Positions 7,167 to 16,437 are shown, numbered from the stretch's first letter. The stretch is DNA of 45,812 nucleotides from Desulfurococcales archaeon (GCA_027002995.1 JALWZB010000105.1:1-45812); one strand, 5' to 3'. The notes: generated by a model not told the origin, from the sequence alone. Translations and numbers: made by a program.

Positions 7167-7457
7167 GTGGGAAACGCTTTGAGCGGCAAGGACGAACTTA
7201 CGCTGAGGTTTGTTCAGAACCTCATGAAGAAGTACTACTACAGGAGAGACTCAGCACGCGGACTATACGCCACATTTACATGGCTCGTTGAGGAGGTTGG
7301 TGAACTCGCCGAAGCGCTGCTCTCAGGTGATAAGGAAGCAATCGCTGAGGAAATAGCTGATGTCCTCGCCTGGCTATCCTCAGTATCGAACCTTGTTGGC
7401 GTTGATATTGAGGAGGCATTCAGGAAGAAATACATGAATCCTGAACCTCCGTTATAG
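7167..7457 (+). CDS. MazG-like nucleotide pyrophosphohydrolase
   Basis: 96-residue all-alpha NTP-PPase of the MazG/dUTPase superfamily, predicted to hydrolyse non-canonical NTPs or dNTPs to the monophosphate and pyrophosphate. The metal-binding motif is intact: WLVEEVGELAEAL (EExxE) followed after about 15 residues by EEIADVLAWL (ExxD). It starts at GTG 7167; no ATG is available in frame. One domain only, as usual for short archaeal members. A small hairpin (GTGGGA-N6-TCCCAC, 7457-7474) begins just after the last codons and could mark transcript termination. Confidence 0.88.
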   Translation: MGNALSGKDELTLRFVQNLMKKYYYRRDSARGLYATFTWLVEEVGELAEALLSGDKEAIAEEIADVLAWLSSVSNLVGVDIEEAFRKKYMNPEPPL

Positions 7458-7474
7458 TGGGATAAAATTCCCAC

Positions 7475-7865
7475 TCCACAGGAATCCAAGGGGTCCCAAA
7501 CCCACAACAACAAAGATGTGTGACACGCATTACCACCACACCTCCCACCCCCTTCCAGTTCACTTCTAAACACATTCAGAGCTACTCAGCTTGAAGATAT
7601 GGTTTGTCCTTAGAGTTACAAAAATATAGAGAATATTGAAAAAGAGAAAATGATGAGAGATAGTGTTTGTTTATATTCTCCTCATTATTCAATTATACAA
7701 ACTTCTTTCTTAAAATAGATAGTAGTTTCCAGTAGAAGTATAGGGGTGTGGGGGTCTTGTTTCCTGCCCCTAACTACGTTTGAGTGTATGGGTTGGAATT
7801 GGGTTGCTCTGTAAGGTTTGTTGTTTTGGGTGGGAAATGAGTGGGTTCCAAAAGAAGGGTTGGGG
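7475..7865. other. Intergenic region of alternating C/A-rich and G/T-rich DNA, no gene seen
   Basis: About 390 bp between the mazG-like gene and porB, which converge here. The left part (7490-7560) is C/A-rich and the right part (7740-7866) is G/T-rich. They share short complementary blocks (CCCACAACAACAAA at about 7501 against TTTGTTGTTTTGGG at about 7819), giving a weak, gapped inverted repeat. An isolated ATGATGA box at about 7650 lacks the CTGA partner needed for a C/D RNA. Confidence 0.4.
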
Positions 7866-8759
7866 TTACTTGCCGGCTAGTTTTAGTATGGTGTTCCAAG
7901 CGTCGTCGACGGCTTTCTCCAGTATCTTTATGTCGTCCTTGGTTAGTGTTCTGAATCTTCCTTGTAGTTTGATGTATTCCTCAATGGGTTTCCTTTTGCT
8001 TTTGTCTGCGTAGGGTCTGCTTGGTGGGCTTATGGTTACTTTCCCGTCTTCGGCTTCGAATAGGATCCACATGCCTGTCTCTACCGCTAGTTTGGCTACC
8101 TCGACTGTTTTTGATGGGTCGAATCTCCACCCTACTGGGCATGGGGCGTGTAGGTGTATGAACTTGAAGCCCTTGATTGACGCTGCCTTCCTTAGTTTCG
8201 CTATGAAGTCGAGGGGGTACCCGACGCTAGCTGTCGCTACGTAGGGTACTTTATGCATGAGCATTATTAGTGGGAGTTCCTTCTTATTCTCCCTCTTCCC
8301 CCTCCATGTCGTGGTGGTCCACGCACCGTAGGGTGTTAGTGAGGACCTCTGTATCCCTGTGTTCATGTATGCCTCGTTGTCAACGCAGATGTGGATTATG
8401 TTGTCATTCCTCTCAGCAGCGCCTGAGAGCGTCGCGAACCCTATGTCCGCGGTTCCTCCGTCACCTCCCCACGCAACCACTACAGCGTCCTCGCCAAGGA
8501 TCTCCTTGGCCGCTGATACTCCAGCAGCTACTGCATCCGATGACGCGAACGGGACGTTGAGTGTCGGGTAGATGAATGCGCCGCCCGGCATTAGGCCCTG
8601 AATTATTGAGGTGCATCCGGCAGGCACCACTAGGATAACTTTCTTCCCTAACGCCATACCTAAGTACTTGAGGCCCAGCGCCTCAGGGCATCCTGGGCAT
8701 GATGCATTGCCGGGTAAGAGGAGCTTTTCCTTGGGTAAGTCCCTCAACGTGACCGGCAC
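7866..8759 (-). CDS. porB: Pyruvate (2-oxoacid):ferredoxin oxidoreductase, beta subunit
   Basis: Thiamine-diphosphate-binding subunit of the four-subunit enzyme that oxidises pyruvate with CoA to acetyl-CoA, CO2 and reduced ferredoxin. 297 residues is normal. Seen: CPGCPEALGLKYL near the N-terminus, PAGCTS and HAPCPVGW, which supply Cys for the [4Fe-4S] cluster, and the ThDP motif GGDGGTADIG ending about 20 residues later in CVDNEAYMNTG. The GTG start (8759) is preceded by GGAGGTGATGG, which overlaps the end of porA, so the pair is coupled. The gene order G-D-A-B is that of archaeal POR; a related VOR-type substrate cannot be excluded from sequence alone. Confidence 0.93.
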   Translation of the reverse strand: MPVTLRDLPKEKLLLPGNASCPGCPEALGLKYLGMALGKKVILVVPAGCTSIIQGLMPGGAFIYPTLNVPFASSDAVAAGVSAAKEILGEDAVVVAWGGDGGTADIGFATLSGAAERNDNIIHICVDNEAYMNTGIQRSSLTPYGAWTTTTWRGKRENKKELPLIMLMHKVPYVATASVGYPLDFIAKLRKAASIKGFKFIHLHAPCPVGWRFDPSKTVEVAKLAVETGMWILFEAEDGKVTISPPSRPYADKSKRKPIEEYIKLQGRFRTLTKDDIKILEKAVDDAWNTILKLAGK

Positions 8760-8765
8760 ACTCCA

Positions 8766-9953
8766 TCACCTCCCATAATACCATTCAATAAATCTCGAGA
8801 ACTTACCTGTCTCCTCGACCTCCGCGACGGACTTCAGCACAGCGTCAGCTATGTCCTCATACGTCACGTCCAACCCGGTAATCCCTGCTAGAATGTTCTT
8901 CACGGGTACACGGATCCCTGCAGCCATTAGGTGGGCGGCAACGTCAAGGAATAGTGGGCCTGCCGAGCCTGCCGACACTGACCTGTCGAACACTATGACG
9001 CTCTTGGCGTTAACCACCCACTTAAGTATGTCCTCACGCGGGAATGGTCTAACGTAACGTACCTTAATCAACCCGACTTTAATGCCGTTTGTCCTTAGAG
9101 AGTCCACAGCCTCACGCATGTCGCCTACCCAAGCACCCATCCCAACGATGAAGTGGGATGCGTCCTCACACCTGTAGCACTCGATTAACCCTCCGTACCT
9201 TCTCCCAGTCAGTTTACCCCACTCCTCATCAACTTCTTCGATGACTTTCTTAGCTGCTTCCAGTGAGTTGTGGATGTCCTCCCTCATCCTCATGTTCTCC
9301 TTAAGGTTGCGGGGCACGTTACCCATTAGCAATGAGTCACCAGGCTTGAACACGTATGGCTGCCTTCTGGGTGGTAGGAACGTGTCTACGAGCTCCTGGT
9401 CAGGTATGTCGACTGGTTCGGTCGTGTGGCTAAGTATGAATGCGTCAAGACCAACTATCCCGGGCAGGAACACACGTGGGTCCTCAGTTATCTTGAACAT
9501 CTTTATTGTCTCGTCCAGAACCTCCTGGTTGTGTTCAGCCATCATTATTAGCCAGCCGCTGTCACGCTGATCCATTATGTCTGAGTGGTCGGTCCAGATG
9601 TTCCAGGGCGGACCTAAGGTCCTCGTAACTATGGTCATTACGAGAGGTATCCTCGAGCCCGCGACCCACCACACCATCTCATGCATGTACAGTAGTCCCT
9701 GAGATGATGTGGCTGTGTATGCCCTAACACCTCCTGACGCAGCACCGTACGCCGCGGCTAGTGCTGAGTGCTCTGACTCAACCCTAATCATCTTCGCGTC
9801 CATCTCACCGTCCTCTATGAACTGCGCCAGCTTCTCAACAATCGTTGTCTGCGGGGTTATTGGGTACGCAGCCACTACCTTAACCCTTGAGAGTTTGGCG
9901 GCATATGCCGCCGCGTAATTACCTGTTAAGGGCTTAACCACCATCGCGATCAC
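8766..9953 (-). CDS. porA: Pyruvate (2-oxoacid):ferredoxin oxidoreductase, alpha subunit
   Basis: 395-residue alpha subunit with the pyrimidine-binding domain start (AAYPITPQTTIVEKLAQFIE), the conserved RVESEHSALAAAYGAASGG region and the C-terminal transketolase-like domain (IKVGLIKVRYVRPFPREDI). It combines with PorB, PorD and PorG. GTG at 9953 overlaps the porD stop by 4 nt. ATG at 9944, preceded by GGGTGA, is an equally good or better start. Substrate is assigned as pyruvate from subunit set and order; 2-oxoisovalerate enzymes have the same architecture. Confidence 0.93.
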   Translation of the reverse strand: MIAMVVKPLTGNYAAAYAAKLSRVKVVAAYPITPQTTIVEKLAQFIEDGEMDAKMIRVESEHSALAAAYGAASGGVRAYTATSSQGLLYMHEMVWWVAGSRIPLVMTIVTRTLGPPWNIWTDHSDIMDQRDSGWLIMMAEHNQEVLDETIKMFKITEDPRVFLPGIVGLDAFILSHTTEPVDIPDQELVDTFLPPRRQPYVFKPGDSLLMGNVPRNLKENMRMREDIHNSLEAAKKVIEEVDEEWGKLTGRRYGGLIECYRCEDASHFIVGMGAWVGDMREAVDSLRTNGIKVGLIKVRYVRPFPREDILKWVVNAKSVIVFDRSVSAGSAGPLFLDVAAHLMAAGIRVPVKNILAGITGLDVTYEDIADAVLKSVAEVEETGKFSRFIEWYYGR

Positions 9954-10228
9954 CCTTCAGGAACCATGGTTATGGCGTTCTTGGGACATACAGACGCGCA
10001 GATCCCGCACCCCTTGCAGTAGTCGTAGTTTATCTTGATGAAGGGTCCTCCCTCCTCATTCAAGTCGATGGCGTTCTCGGGGCAGTAAAGCCAGCAGAGC
10101 CTACACTTGACGCATTTGGAGTCATCGTACACGGGCCTCATAACTCTCCATGATCCTGTCTTACCCGCGACACCTACGCAGGGCTTCGATATTGGGAGAA
10201 CCTTACCCTTAACTCTCCCCTCACTCAA
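9950..10228 (-). CDS. porD: Pyruvate (2-oxoacid):ferredoxin oxidoreductase, delta (ferredoxin-like) subunit
   Basis: 92 residues with two complete [4Fe-4S] motifs, CVKCRLCWLYCP and CKGCGICASVCP, which relay electrons from the ThDP site to external ferredoxin. It overlaps porG by 8 nt and porA by 4 nt inside a tight operon. Confidence 0.95.
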   Translation of the reverse strand: MSEGRVKGKVLPISKPCVGVAGKTGSWRVMRPVYDDSKCVKCRLCWLYCPENAIDLNEEGGPFIKINYDYCKGCGICASVCPKNAITMVPEG

Positions 10229-10784
10229 GGATCTTCACCTCCTCGTAGGCCCTTCTAGCGGCCTTCGCGTTCACCTCACCCCTGCTACCACCTAAGTAAT
10301 CCTTTATTGCCTCCTCAATGATGCCTATGTCGAACCCTAGCGGCCTTGCTAGCGCGCCGAGTATAGCAGTGTTGACTAAGGGCCACCCAGCAAGAACTAG
10401 GTTTAAGTCTAAGGCGATTTTACTTGCGTTCACGTAATAAACCCTGTAACCCTCACCGAACTCAGGCTTTGACGGAGAGTTAATGACTATTACCCCACCC
10501 TGCTTTAAACCGTCCAGTACGTTCACTAGCTTAGGCAATGCTGGGTCAAGCACTACAACGATGTCGGGGTGTCTGATCATGGATCTCACCCTAATCCTTC
10601 TCTTCGAGATCCTGGCGAACGCCATTACTGGCGCTCCACGCCTCTCAGCACCGAAGAACGGGAACGCCTGTCCCCATAGCCCTGCTTTGTAGGCGGCGTA
10701 AACCAGTATGTTTGCCGCGGTAACAGCTCCCTGCCCTCCCCTACCATGGAATCTGATTTCAATCATTTCGTCACTCAAGCTCAA
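10221..10784 (-). CDS. porG: Pyruvate (2-oxoacid):ferredoxin oxidoreductase, gamma subunit
   Basis: First gene of the porGDAB operon, 187 residues. The gamma-subunit signature [20 protein letters not shown] opens the protein and [11 protein letters not shown] plus VIVLDP-like strands follow. The gamma domain binds CoA in the assembled enzyme. TTG at 10784 gives the longest form; ATG at 10766 ([13 protein letters not shown]) is the usual family start and may be the real one. The upstream 10785-10908 region is AT-rich and carries the operon promoter. Confidence 0.93.
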
Positions 10785-10908
10785 GTTACCGCCTCACGTA
10801 ATCATTCATTGAACTGTGTAAAATATATTACCCTAACTAATGTAGAAAACCTATGTTCAGTAACGTCAATTTTGCACAAATATTTTAAAAAATTTAAGCA
10901 TGATCTCC

Positions 10909-11529
10909 TCACTTAGTTGAAGTCATCCTCACGAGGTCCTGTGGAGTGTCAACATCGGCGAGTATGCCGACATCCTCAGTAGGCACGTAAACAATGTAGC
11001 TACCAAACCTCCTAAGGAAGCCCTTCAACCCCCTAGTCTCCTCTCCTATCTCAAGCACGTACCTGAGTAATCCCTTACTAATCACAAGGGGGTGCCCACC
11101 CTTCCCTGTCCTAACGTACCTAGGAATAACTACGAAGTCACCGCCCGACCTAAGGGTGGACGCGACCGAGATCAAGTTACGGAGGGTGGTTGGTTTAATG
11201 AACGGGAGGTCACCCGGGTGAATAGCTACGATATCTGAGTACGGCATCACAGCAGCCACGCCTGCCTTAACGGATGATGACATCCCCTCCTCATATCTCC
11301 TATTAACCACGAAAGCCACACTGTCGAAGTTAACAGCGTTGATCACTTTCTCCTTCTCGTGACCCACGACAACCACGATACTGTCAAATATCCTAGACTC
11401 AATGAACTTCCTGATAGTATGATGTATTAAGGGGGCCCTAATACTGTCGAGCTCCACCTCAGTAACTAATTTATTCCCAGGGAACCTGGTTGAGAGGCCT
11501 GCAGCAAGTATCACTGCTGTCACGATCAT
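10909..11529 (-). CDS. mocA: MobA-like NTP transferase, probable molybdenum cofactor cytidylyltransferase
   Basis: Predicted to add CMP (or GMP) to molybdopterin for the adjacent molybdenum hydroxylase. The nucleotidyltransferase signature AVILAAGLSTRFPGNKL is at the N-terminus and the metal-binding IHPGDLPFIKP follows in mid-protein. The SSSVKAGVA segment and the overall layout match MocA of XDH/CODH maturation clusters. The frame opens at GTG 11562, but the TATA at 11567-11577 lies only about 5 bp from it. ATG at 11529 (MIVTAVILAAG), with GGTGAT 12-17 nt upstream, is therefore chosen. Divergent from the xdhC-like gene. Confidence 0.82.
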   Translation of the reverse strand: MIVTAVILAAGLSTRFPGNKLVTEVELDSIRAPLIHHTIRKFIESRIFDSIVVVVGHEKEKVINAVNFDSVAFVVNRRYEEGMSSSVKAGVAAVMPYSDIVAIHPGDLPFIKPTTLRNLISVASTLRSGGDFVVIPRYVRTGKGGHPLVISKGLLRYVLEIGEETRGLKGFLRRFGSYIVYVPTEDVGILADVDTPQDLVRMTSTK

Positions 11530-11566
11530 TTTTGGTTCATCCCAATCACCATAGGTACGCACTCTA

Positions 11567-11577
11567 CTAAATATTAG
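11567..11577. promoter_or_regulatory. Bidirectional TATA element of the Mo-hydroxylase maturation genes
   Basis: CTAAATATTAG is a perfect 11-bp palindromic TATA-like element. Counting about 26 bp from its centre gives a plus-strand start at about 11598, exactly the xdhC ATG, so that mRNA would be leaderless. On the minus strand it gives a start at about 11546, a 17-nt leader before the mocA ATG at 11529. Confidence 0.6.
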
Positions 11578-11597
11578 GGTGTTATAACGGTAAATCG

Positions 11598-12479
11598 ATG
11601 GGAGTTAGTATGGGAAGGAGCTTACCTGATAACGAGTTAATCAAGAAAGCAGACGAGCTACTGAATTCAGGTAAGCCCATAGCCATAGCAACAATAATAA
11701 GGAAGGAGGGTTCAGGACCGAGAGATGTTGGAGCGAAGATCATAGTCACGCAGGAAGGTGAGGCCTACGGAACGCTTGGCGGAGGGTTCTTCGAGCAACA
11801 CGTAGTTAGTGAAGCTGTGAAGGCAATAAAGGAGGGGAAACCCAAGACGCTGAAGTATTCGTTCACGGGGAAGGAGGTGGAGGGAGCCATTAATACCGGC
11901 TTAATATGTGGCGGTGTGGTGGAGGTGTTCATCGACGTGTTAAAGCCTGTTCCCAAGGTAGCTGTGTTCGGTGTTGGGAGGGTTGGGGGCCCTTTAGCAA
12001 GGATAGCAAAGTTCACGGGATTCGACGTGATCATAGCGGACACTAACGAGGAAGTGATAAGCGAGGACCTTAGGAAGATAGCGTCACATGTAATCGTCGG
12101 CAACCCCAAGCATATTGGGGGCGAACTCAGCAAGCACTTAACCGAGCATGATTACGCGGTCATAACGTATGGCGAGATCAACGCTGACTACACAGTACTG
12201 AAGGAATTGATAAACTCCAACGTCGGATACGTAGGGCTACTTGGAAGTAGGAGGAAGGTTACTGAATTCATTAAGAAACTCATTGCTGAGGGAGTACCCG
12301 AGGAGAAGATACTGAAGAAGCTTTCTGCCCCTACAGGGATAGACATAGGGGCGGAAACCCCCGAGGAGATAAGTGTCTCCATAGTCGCTGAAATCATAGC
12401 TAAGTTCAGAGGTCATGAAGCTCCAGGCAGGCTCTCCATAGTGAAGACTGTGCTGGAACGTTTGAAGCAAGGCAAATAG
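11598..12479 (+). CDS. XdhC/CoxI-family molybdenum hydroxylase maturation factor
   Basis: XdhC-type proteins bind the nucleotide form of the Mo cofactor, support its sulfuration and deliver it to XDH-family apo-enzymes. The 293-residue protein has the N-terminal XdhC/CoxI signature (ATIIRKEGSGPRDVGAKIIV, then YGTLGGGFFEQHV) and NTGLICGGVVEVFIDV with the conserved Cys, followed by a C-terminal Rossmann domain (VAVFGVGRVGGPLARIAKF, GLLGSRRKV, IGAETPEEISVSIVAEI). ATG 11598 coincides with the predicted transcript start; ATG 11610 is an alternative. It precedes the structural genes by 130 bp. Confidence 0.9.
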   Translation: MGVSMGRSLPDNELIKKADELLNSGKPIAIATIIRKEGSGPRDVGAKIIVTQEGEAYGTLGGGFFEQHVVSEAVKAIKEGKPKTLKYSFTGKEVEGAINTGLICGGVVEVFIDVLKPVPKVAVFGVGRVGGPLARIAKFTGFDVIIADTNEEVISEDLRKIASHVIVGNPKHIGGELSKHLTEHDYAVITYGEINADYTVLKELINSNVGYVGLLGSRRKVTEFIKKLIAEGVPEEKILKKLSAPTGIDIGAETPEEISVSIVAEIIAKFRGHEAPGRLSIVKTVLERLKQGK

Positions 12480-12582
12480 TTAACCTAGTTAATGGAAAGG
12501 ATTTACGCCCGCGAAATAAGTTAATGTCTCCTCATTAACATTATTAAAACAATTAACTATAAATCAGTCAATCACGGTAATA

Positions 12583-12592
12583 TTTTTATTAT
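12583..12592 (+). promoter_or_regulatory. TATA box for the Mo-hydroxylase structural genes
   Basis: TTTTTATTAT lies 18-27 bp upstream of the ATG at 12610. This spacing predicts a leaderless mRNA for the FAD-subunit gene and a transcription unit separate from the xdhC-like gene. Confidence 0.55.
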
Positions 12593-12609
12593 AACAGGCT
12601 AAACTTTAG

Positions 12610-13500
12610 ATGGTGGTATATATACCGCGGTTCAACGTCTACATACCAAAAGACGTTAGTGATGCTCTGAACGTACTCTCCCAAAGAAAGGACTTAATAC
12701 CGATGGGTGGTGGGTCAGACCTCCTAGTACTGATAAGGAGCGGGATGGTCAAGGCGGACACGGTCCTCGACCTCTGGCCACTAAGAAAGGAACTAGCCTA
12801 TATTAAACGAGAGAATGCCACCGTCAGGATAGGGGCCCTAACAACCGTTTCCGAGCTCTGCGAGTCAGACCTAATCAAGGACGTGAGGTACGCAGGCCTG
12901 GCTGACGTTTGCAAGAAGTTCAGCACACCATTCATAAGGAACATAGCTACGGTCGGGGGAAACGTGGGTGCGGCCCACCCATTATCTGACATAGCGTTAA
13001 TGCTACTGGTGCTTAACGGAAAGGTGAAGCTACTAAGTAAGAATGGAGAGAGGGAAGTAGACATAACGAAGTTCTTCAAGGGTAAGAGACAGACCGTCAG
13101 GAACCACGACGAAATCATAGCTGAGGTAAGCTTCACTGAAACACCACATAACTCCTCAACAGCCTTCATAAAGTTCGACAGAAGATGGGGACATGCGATG
13201 GGCTACGTCCTTGTTGGGGCTTACATGCAATTACGTGGCAACATGATTGAGGACGTGAGGATAGCGTTCGACAGTATGGGGAACCCATACCCGGAGAGGG
13301 CGTGGAAGACTGAGGAGTTCCTTAAGGGGAAGGAATTCAGTGACGAGCTAATCAAGCAGGCGCTAAACGATGTCCTACCCAAGGAAATGAAGAGGATAAC
13401 AGACTACAGGGCATCAGCGGAGTACAGGCTTGACCTATCAAAGGTTCTTCTGAGACGTGCACTCCTCAAAATAAAATCAAGGATTGAGGGTGGTGATTAA
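12610..13500 (+). CDS. Molybdenum hydroxylase, FAD-binding (medium) subunit
   Basis: 296-residue CoxM/CutM-type flavoprotein that passes electrons from the 2Fe-2S subunit to its acceptor. The FAD-binding motifs are present: IPMGGGSDLLVLIRSG-like first motif (PMGGGSDLL, about residues 35-43) and the second motif IRNIATVGGNVGAAHP (about 113-128). The C-terminal CO-dehydrogenase flavoprotein domain follows (RRWGHAMGYVLVGAYM). First gene of an M-S-L operon, the order of archaeal CODH/aldehyde-oxidase-like enzymes. It ends one base before the likely start of the small subunit. Confidence 0.92.
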   Translation: MVVYIPRFNVYIPKDVSDALNVLSQRKDLIPMGGGSDLLVLIRSGMVKADTVLDLWPLRKELAYIKRENATVRIGALTTVSELCESDLIKDVRYAGLADVCKKFSTPFIRNIATVGGNVGAAHPLSDIALMLLVLNGKVKLLSKNGEREVDITKFFKGKRQTVRNHDEIIAEVSFTETPHNSSTAFIKFDRRWGHAMGYVLVGAYMQLRGNMIEDVRIAFDSMGNPYPERAWKTEEFLKGKEFSDELIKQALNDVLPKEMKRITDYRASAEYRLDLSKVLLRRALLKIKSRIEGGD

Positions 13501-13501
13501 C

Positions 13502-14044
13502 GTGAGCGTGATCCCGCGTGAGGAATGGGATAAGTACCCGGACATAGAGATATCACTAAACGTCAACGGGAAGGACTATAAGGTGAAGGTAAAGCCCTAC
13601 GAACGCCTACTCGACGTTCTGAGGTACAAGCTAGGATTCACCGGTGTCAAGGAAGGATGTGGACGCGGAGAATGCGGGGCTTGTGTAGTCCTAATGGACG
13701 GTAAGCTAGTCCCATCATGCTTAGTGTTGGCTGTGAGGGCCAATGGTAGCAAAATACTGACGGTTGAGGGGCTAGCACCTGAAGGAAAGCTCCACGCAAT
13801 ACAGAAAGCGTTACTTGACACGTACGCGGTGCAGTGTGGCTTCTGCTTCCCTGGAGTTATACTGGCGATAAAGGCGTTACTGGACAGGAACCCCAACCCA
13901 ACCGATGAGGAGATCAAGGACGCGTTAAGCGGTCAGCTATGCAGGTGCGGGAGTTACCTGAGGTTCATAAAGGCGGTGAAGCTCGCCGCCCAATACATTC
14001 GTGAAGGTAAGGAATACTTCGATGAGTCAGAGGTGAGGGGGTGA
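13502..14044 (+). CDS. Molybdenum hydroxylase, 2Fe-2S (small) subunit
   Basis: About 180 residues with both [2Fe-2S] clusters of the XDH family: the plant-ferredoxin-type site GCGRGECGACVV with PSC downstream, and the C-terminal site QCGFC...LCRCGSY. It carries electrons from molybdopterin to FAD. The frame opens at TTG 13484, overlapping the previous gene, but GTG 13502 with GAGGGTGGTGATT upstream is the better-supported start. It overlaps the large-subunit gene by 4 nt. Confidence 0.93.
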   Translation: MSVIPREEWDKYPDIEISLNVNGKDYKVKVKPYERLLDVLRYKLGFTGVKEGCGRGECGACVVLMDGKLVPSCLVLAVRANGSKILTVEGLAPEGKLHAIQKALLDTYAVQCGFCFPGVILAIKALLDRNPNPTDEEIKDALSGQLCRCGSYLRFIKAVKLAAQYIREGKEYFDESEVRG

Positions 14045-16437
14045 GGCCCATGTCCGAGTTACCTGAGTATGTGAGGATAGTGGAGGAGGTATTCGATAAG
14101 TATAAGGATAAGGAGTTCCTGTACGTAGGTAAGAGGATACAGCGCTGGGATGCTATTGAGAAGGTCAAGGGGAGGATATTATTCACGGCGGACTTCGCCA
14201 AGTACTACAGGAACGCCGTATTCGTCTACAGTGTCAGGACGAAGTATGCTCACGCTAAGATAAAGTCAATAGATATCAGCGAGGCTCAGAGGTACCCTGG
14301 AGTCCTACGCGTAATAACCGCTAAAGACATACCTGGAGTCAATGATGTGGGCTATGTAATACCGGATCAGCCACTACTTGTCAGTGATAAGGCAAGATAC
14401 ATAGGCGACATAATAGCCCTTATAGTTGCGGAAGATCCTAACGTAGCTAAGGAAGCTGGTGAGCTGATTAAGGTAGACTACGAGAAGCTACCTGTAATAA
14501 CGGATCCACTCCAAGTGATTGACCTAAGGACGCTTAAGGAGAAAGAGCACCCCCTAATCCACGAGGAGAGAGGTAGTGACATAGTTGCACACTTCAAGAT
14601 AAGGAAAGGAGATATTAAGAAGGCCTTCAGTGAGGCCGACGTGATCGTTGAGGGAGAATACAGTACGCCCTTCCAAGAACACGCGTATATGGAGCCTGAA
14701 GCCGCCATAGCGTTACCTGAAGCCGATGGGGGAGTAACCATAATAGCAACCACTCAGTGCCCCTTCGACGTTAGGAAGGCTGTAGCTAAGGTACTAGGAA
14801 TAACTCAAAACAAAGTTAGGGTAATAGTGCCCGCGGTTGGCGGGGGTTTCGGCGGCAAGGAGGACGTAGCTAATGAGTTAGGCGCGAAAGCAGCCCTAGC
14901 AGCATTAATGACTGGTAGGCCGGCAGTAGTGATACACAGTAGGGAGGAGTCGATAATAGGCCACAGCAAGCGTCACCCGATGAGGGCATGGTACAGGCAC
15001 GCGGCCAAGCGAGACGGAACACTACTAGGGGTGGAGGCTAACATAGTATTCGACACGGGAGCATACGCGTCACTAGGTCCATTCGTGGCGTGGAGAGCAA
15101 CAGTCCATGCAACCGGACCCTACAAGGTTGAGGCAGCTAGAGTAGATACGCTCTCAGTATACACGAATAACGTCTACGCAGGAGCCTTCAGAGGTTTCGG
15201 ATGTCCGCAGACAGCGTTTGCGGTGGAGTCGCAGATGGATGCCTTAGCAGAGGAGCTAGGTATGGACCCAGTGGATCTCAGGTTAAAGAACATACTCAGA
15301 GAGGGCGACAGAACGGTACATGGGCAACTCCTCACGAAGGATCATGGCGTAGGGCTAGAGGAGGCTATACGAAAAGCAGTCGAAGCTTCCAAATGGTACG
15401 AGAAGAGGAAGCTATTCAGCAAGCAGTCAGGGATCCTAAGGAAGGGTATAGGCATCGCGCTACTATGGCACGGCAACTCCATAGGCGTTGAGGGAGCCGA
15501 CTACTCCTCAGCCACCCTAATAATAAACAGGGACGGCTCAATAACGTTCAGAGTCGGCCTGATAGACATGGGTCAAGGATCGCAGTGGGGCATGGTCCTA
15601 ATAGCCTCGGAAATCCTGGGTGTGCCGCCTTCATACTTCAGGATCGAGCAACCAGACACCGCGGCAACTCCTGACTCAGGCCCAACAGTAGCGTCAAGAA
15701 GCACTGTGATGGGCGGCGCAGCAGTAGTAAATGCAGCGTACAAACTTAGGCAGAGACTAAACAAGGTAGCCTCCACACTCCTTGGATGCGACCCAGATGA
15801 CGTAGAGATAAGGGCGCCCGACGTATACTGCAGGTCAAACCCAGAGAAGAAAGTGTCATGGAGTGACGTGGTGGAGCAGAGCTTCTGGCTAGGAATACCG
15901 CTCCAGGAGTTCGGTTACTTCAGGGCCCCGCCAGCGGAGTGGGATGAGGAGACAGGTCAGGGAGCCCCCTACATAACCTACACGTTCGGAGCAATAATCG
16001 CTGAAGTAACGGTTGACCTAGAGACCGGCGGTGTTAAAGTCGATAGAATGGTGACGGCATACGATATAGGGAAGGTGATAAACAGAGTTGGCGTCGAGCT
16101 CCACGCAGAAGGTGGTGCGATACAGGGCCTAGGCTATGCGTTAATGGAGGAGGTAGTGCACAACAAGGACGCGTACGTAATGAACGCGAACCTGTCAACC
16201 TACTACATACCAACGATACATGACGTGCCTGACGAGATAATACCGATATTTGTCGAGGCAAAATACAGGAGAGGACCCTTCGGAGCTAAGGGCCTAGGCG
16301 AACCATCCATAAACGGTATAGCACCGGCAATAGTGAACGCTGTCAGCCACGCAACCGGATTAAGGTTCCACAGCATACCGCTAACGCCGGAGAAAGTCTA
16401 CATGGCCCTAAAGAAAGCAGGTAAAACACCATTCTAA
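14041..16437 (+). CDS. Molybdenum hydroxylase, molybdopterin-binding (large) subunit
   Basis: 798-residue catalytic subunit of the xanthine oxidase/CO dehydrogenase family. Seen: the N-terminal a/b hammerhead domain (IEKVKGRILFTADF), GGGFGGKED (about 266-274), the active-site loop GAFRGFG at 381-387, the cofactor loop IDMGQGSQWGM, and the catalytic Glu in GLGEPS (E754). The loop differs from the AYRCSFR of form-I CO dehydrogenase and resembles xanthine/aldehyde-type enzymes, so this is probably not a CO dehydrogenase. The substrate is unknown; aldehyde or purine are candidates. GTG 14041 overlaps the small-subunit stop; ATG 14050 is an alternative. Confidence 0.93.
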   Translation: MRPMSELPEYVRIVEEVFDKYKDKEFLYVGKRIQRWDAIEKVKGRILFTADFAKYYRNAVFVYSVRTKYAHAKIKSIDISEAQRYPGVLRVITAKDIPGVNDVGYVIPDQPLLVSDKARYIGDIIALIVAEDPNVAKEAGELIKVDYEKLPVITDPLQVIDLRTLKEKEHPLIHEERGSDIVAHFKIRKGDIKKAFSEADVIVEGEYSTPFQEHAYMEPEAAIALPEADGGVTIIATTQCPFDVRKAVAKVLGITQNKVRVIVPAVGGGFGGKEDVANELGAKAALAALMTGRPAVVIHSREESIIGHSKRHPMRAWYRHAAKRDGTLLGVEANIVFDTGAYASLGPFVAWRATVHATGPYKVEAARVDTLSVYTNNVYAGAFRGFGCPQTAFAVESQMDALAEELGMDPVDLRLKNILREGDRTVHGQLLTKDHGVGLEEAIRKAVEASKWYEKRKLFSKQSGILRKGIGIALLWHGNSIGVEGADYSSATLIINRDGSITFRVGLIDMGQGSQWGMVLIASEILGVPPSYFRIEQPDTAATPDSGPTVASRSTVMGGAAVVNAAYKLRQRLNKVASTLLGCDPDDVEIRAPDVYCRSNPEKKVSWSDVVEQSFWLGIPLQEFGYFRAPPAEWDEETGQGAPYITYTFGAIIAEVTVDLETGGVKVDRMVTAYDIGKVINRVGVELHAEGGAIQGLGYALMEEVVHNKDAYVMNANLSTYYIPTIHDVPDEIIPIFVEAKYRRGPFGAKGLGEPSINGIAPAIVNAVSHATGLRFHSIPLTPEKVYMALKKAGKTPF

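Noticed and set aside
7640-7700. Box C/D guide RNA suggested by ATGATGA near 7650
   Set aside because: No CTGA D box lies at a suitable distance and no terminal stem is visible.
12565-12581. 16-bp match AGTCAATCACGGTAAT between this spacer and the spacer near 42076
   Set aside because: One such match is expected about once in a few windows of this size by chance; no dyad symmetry and no related genes.
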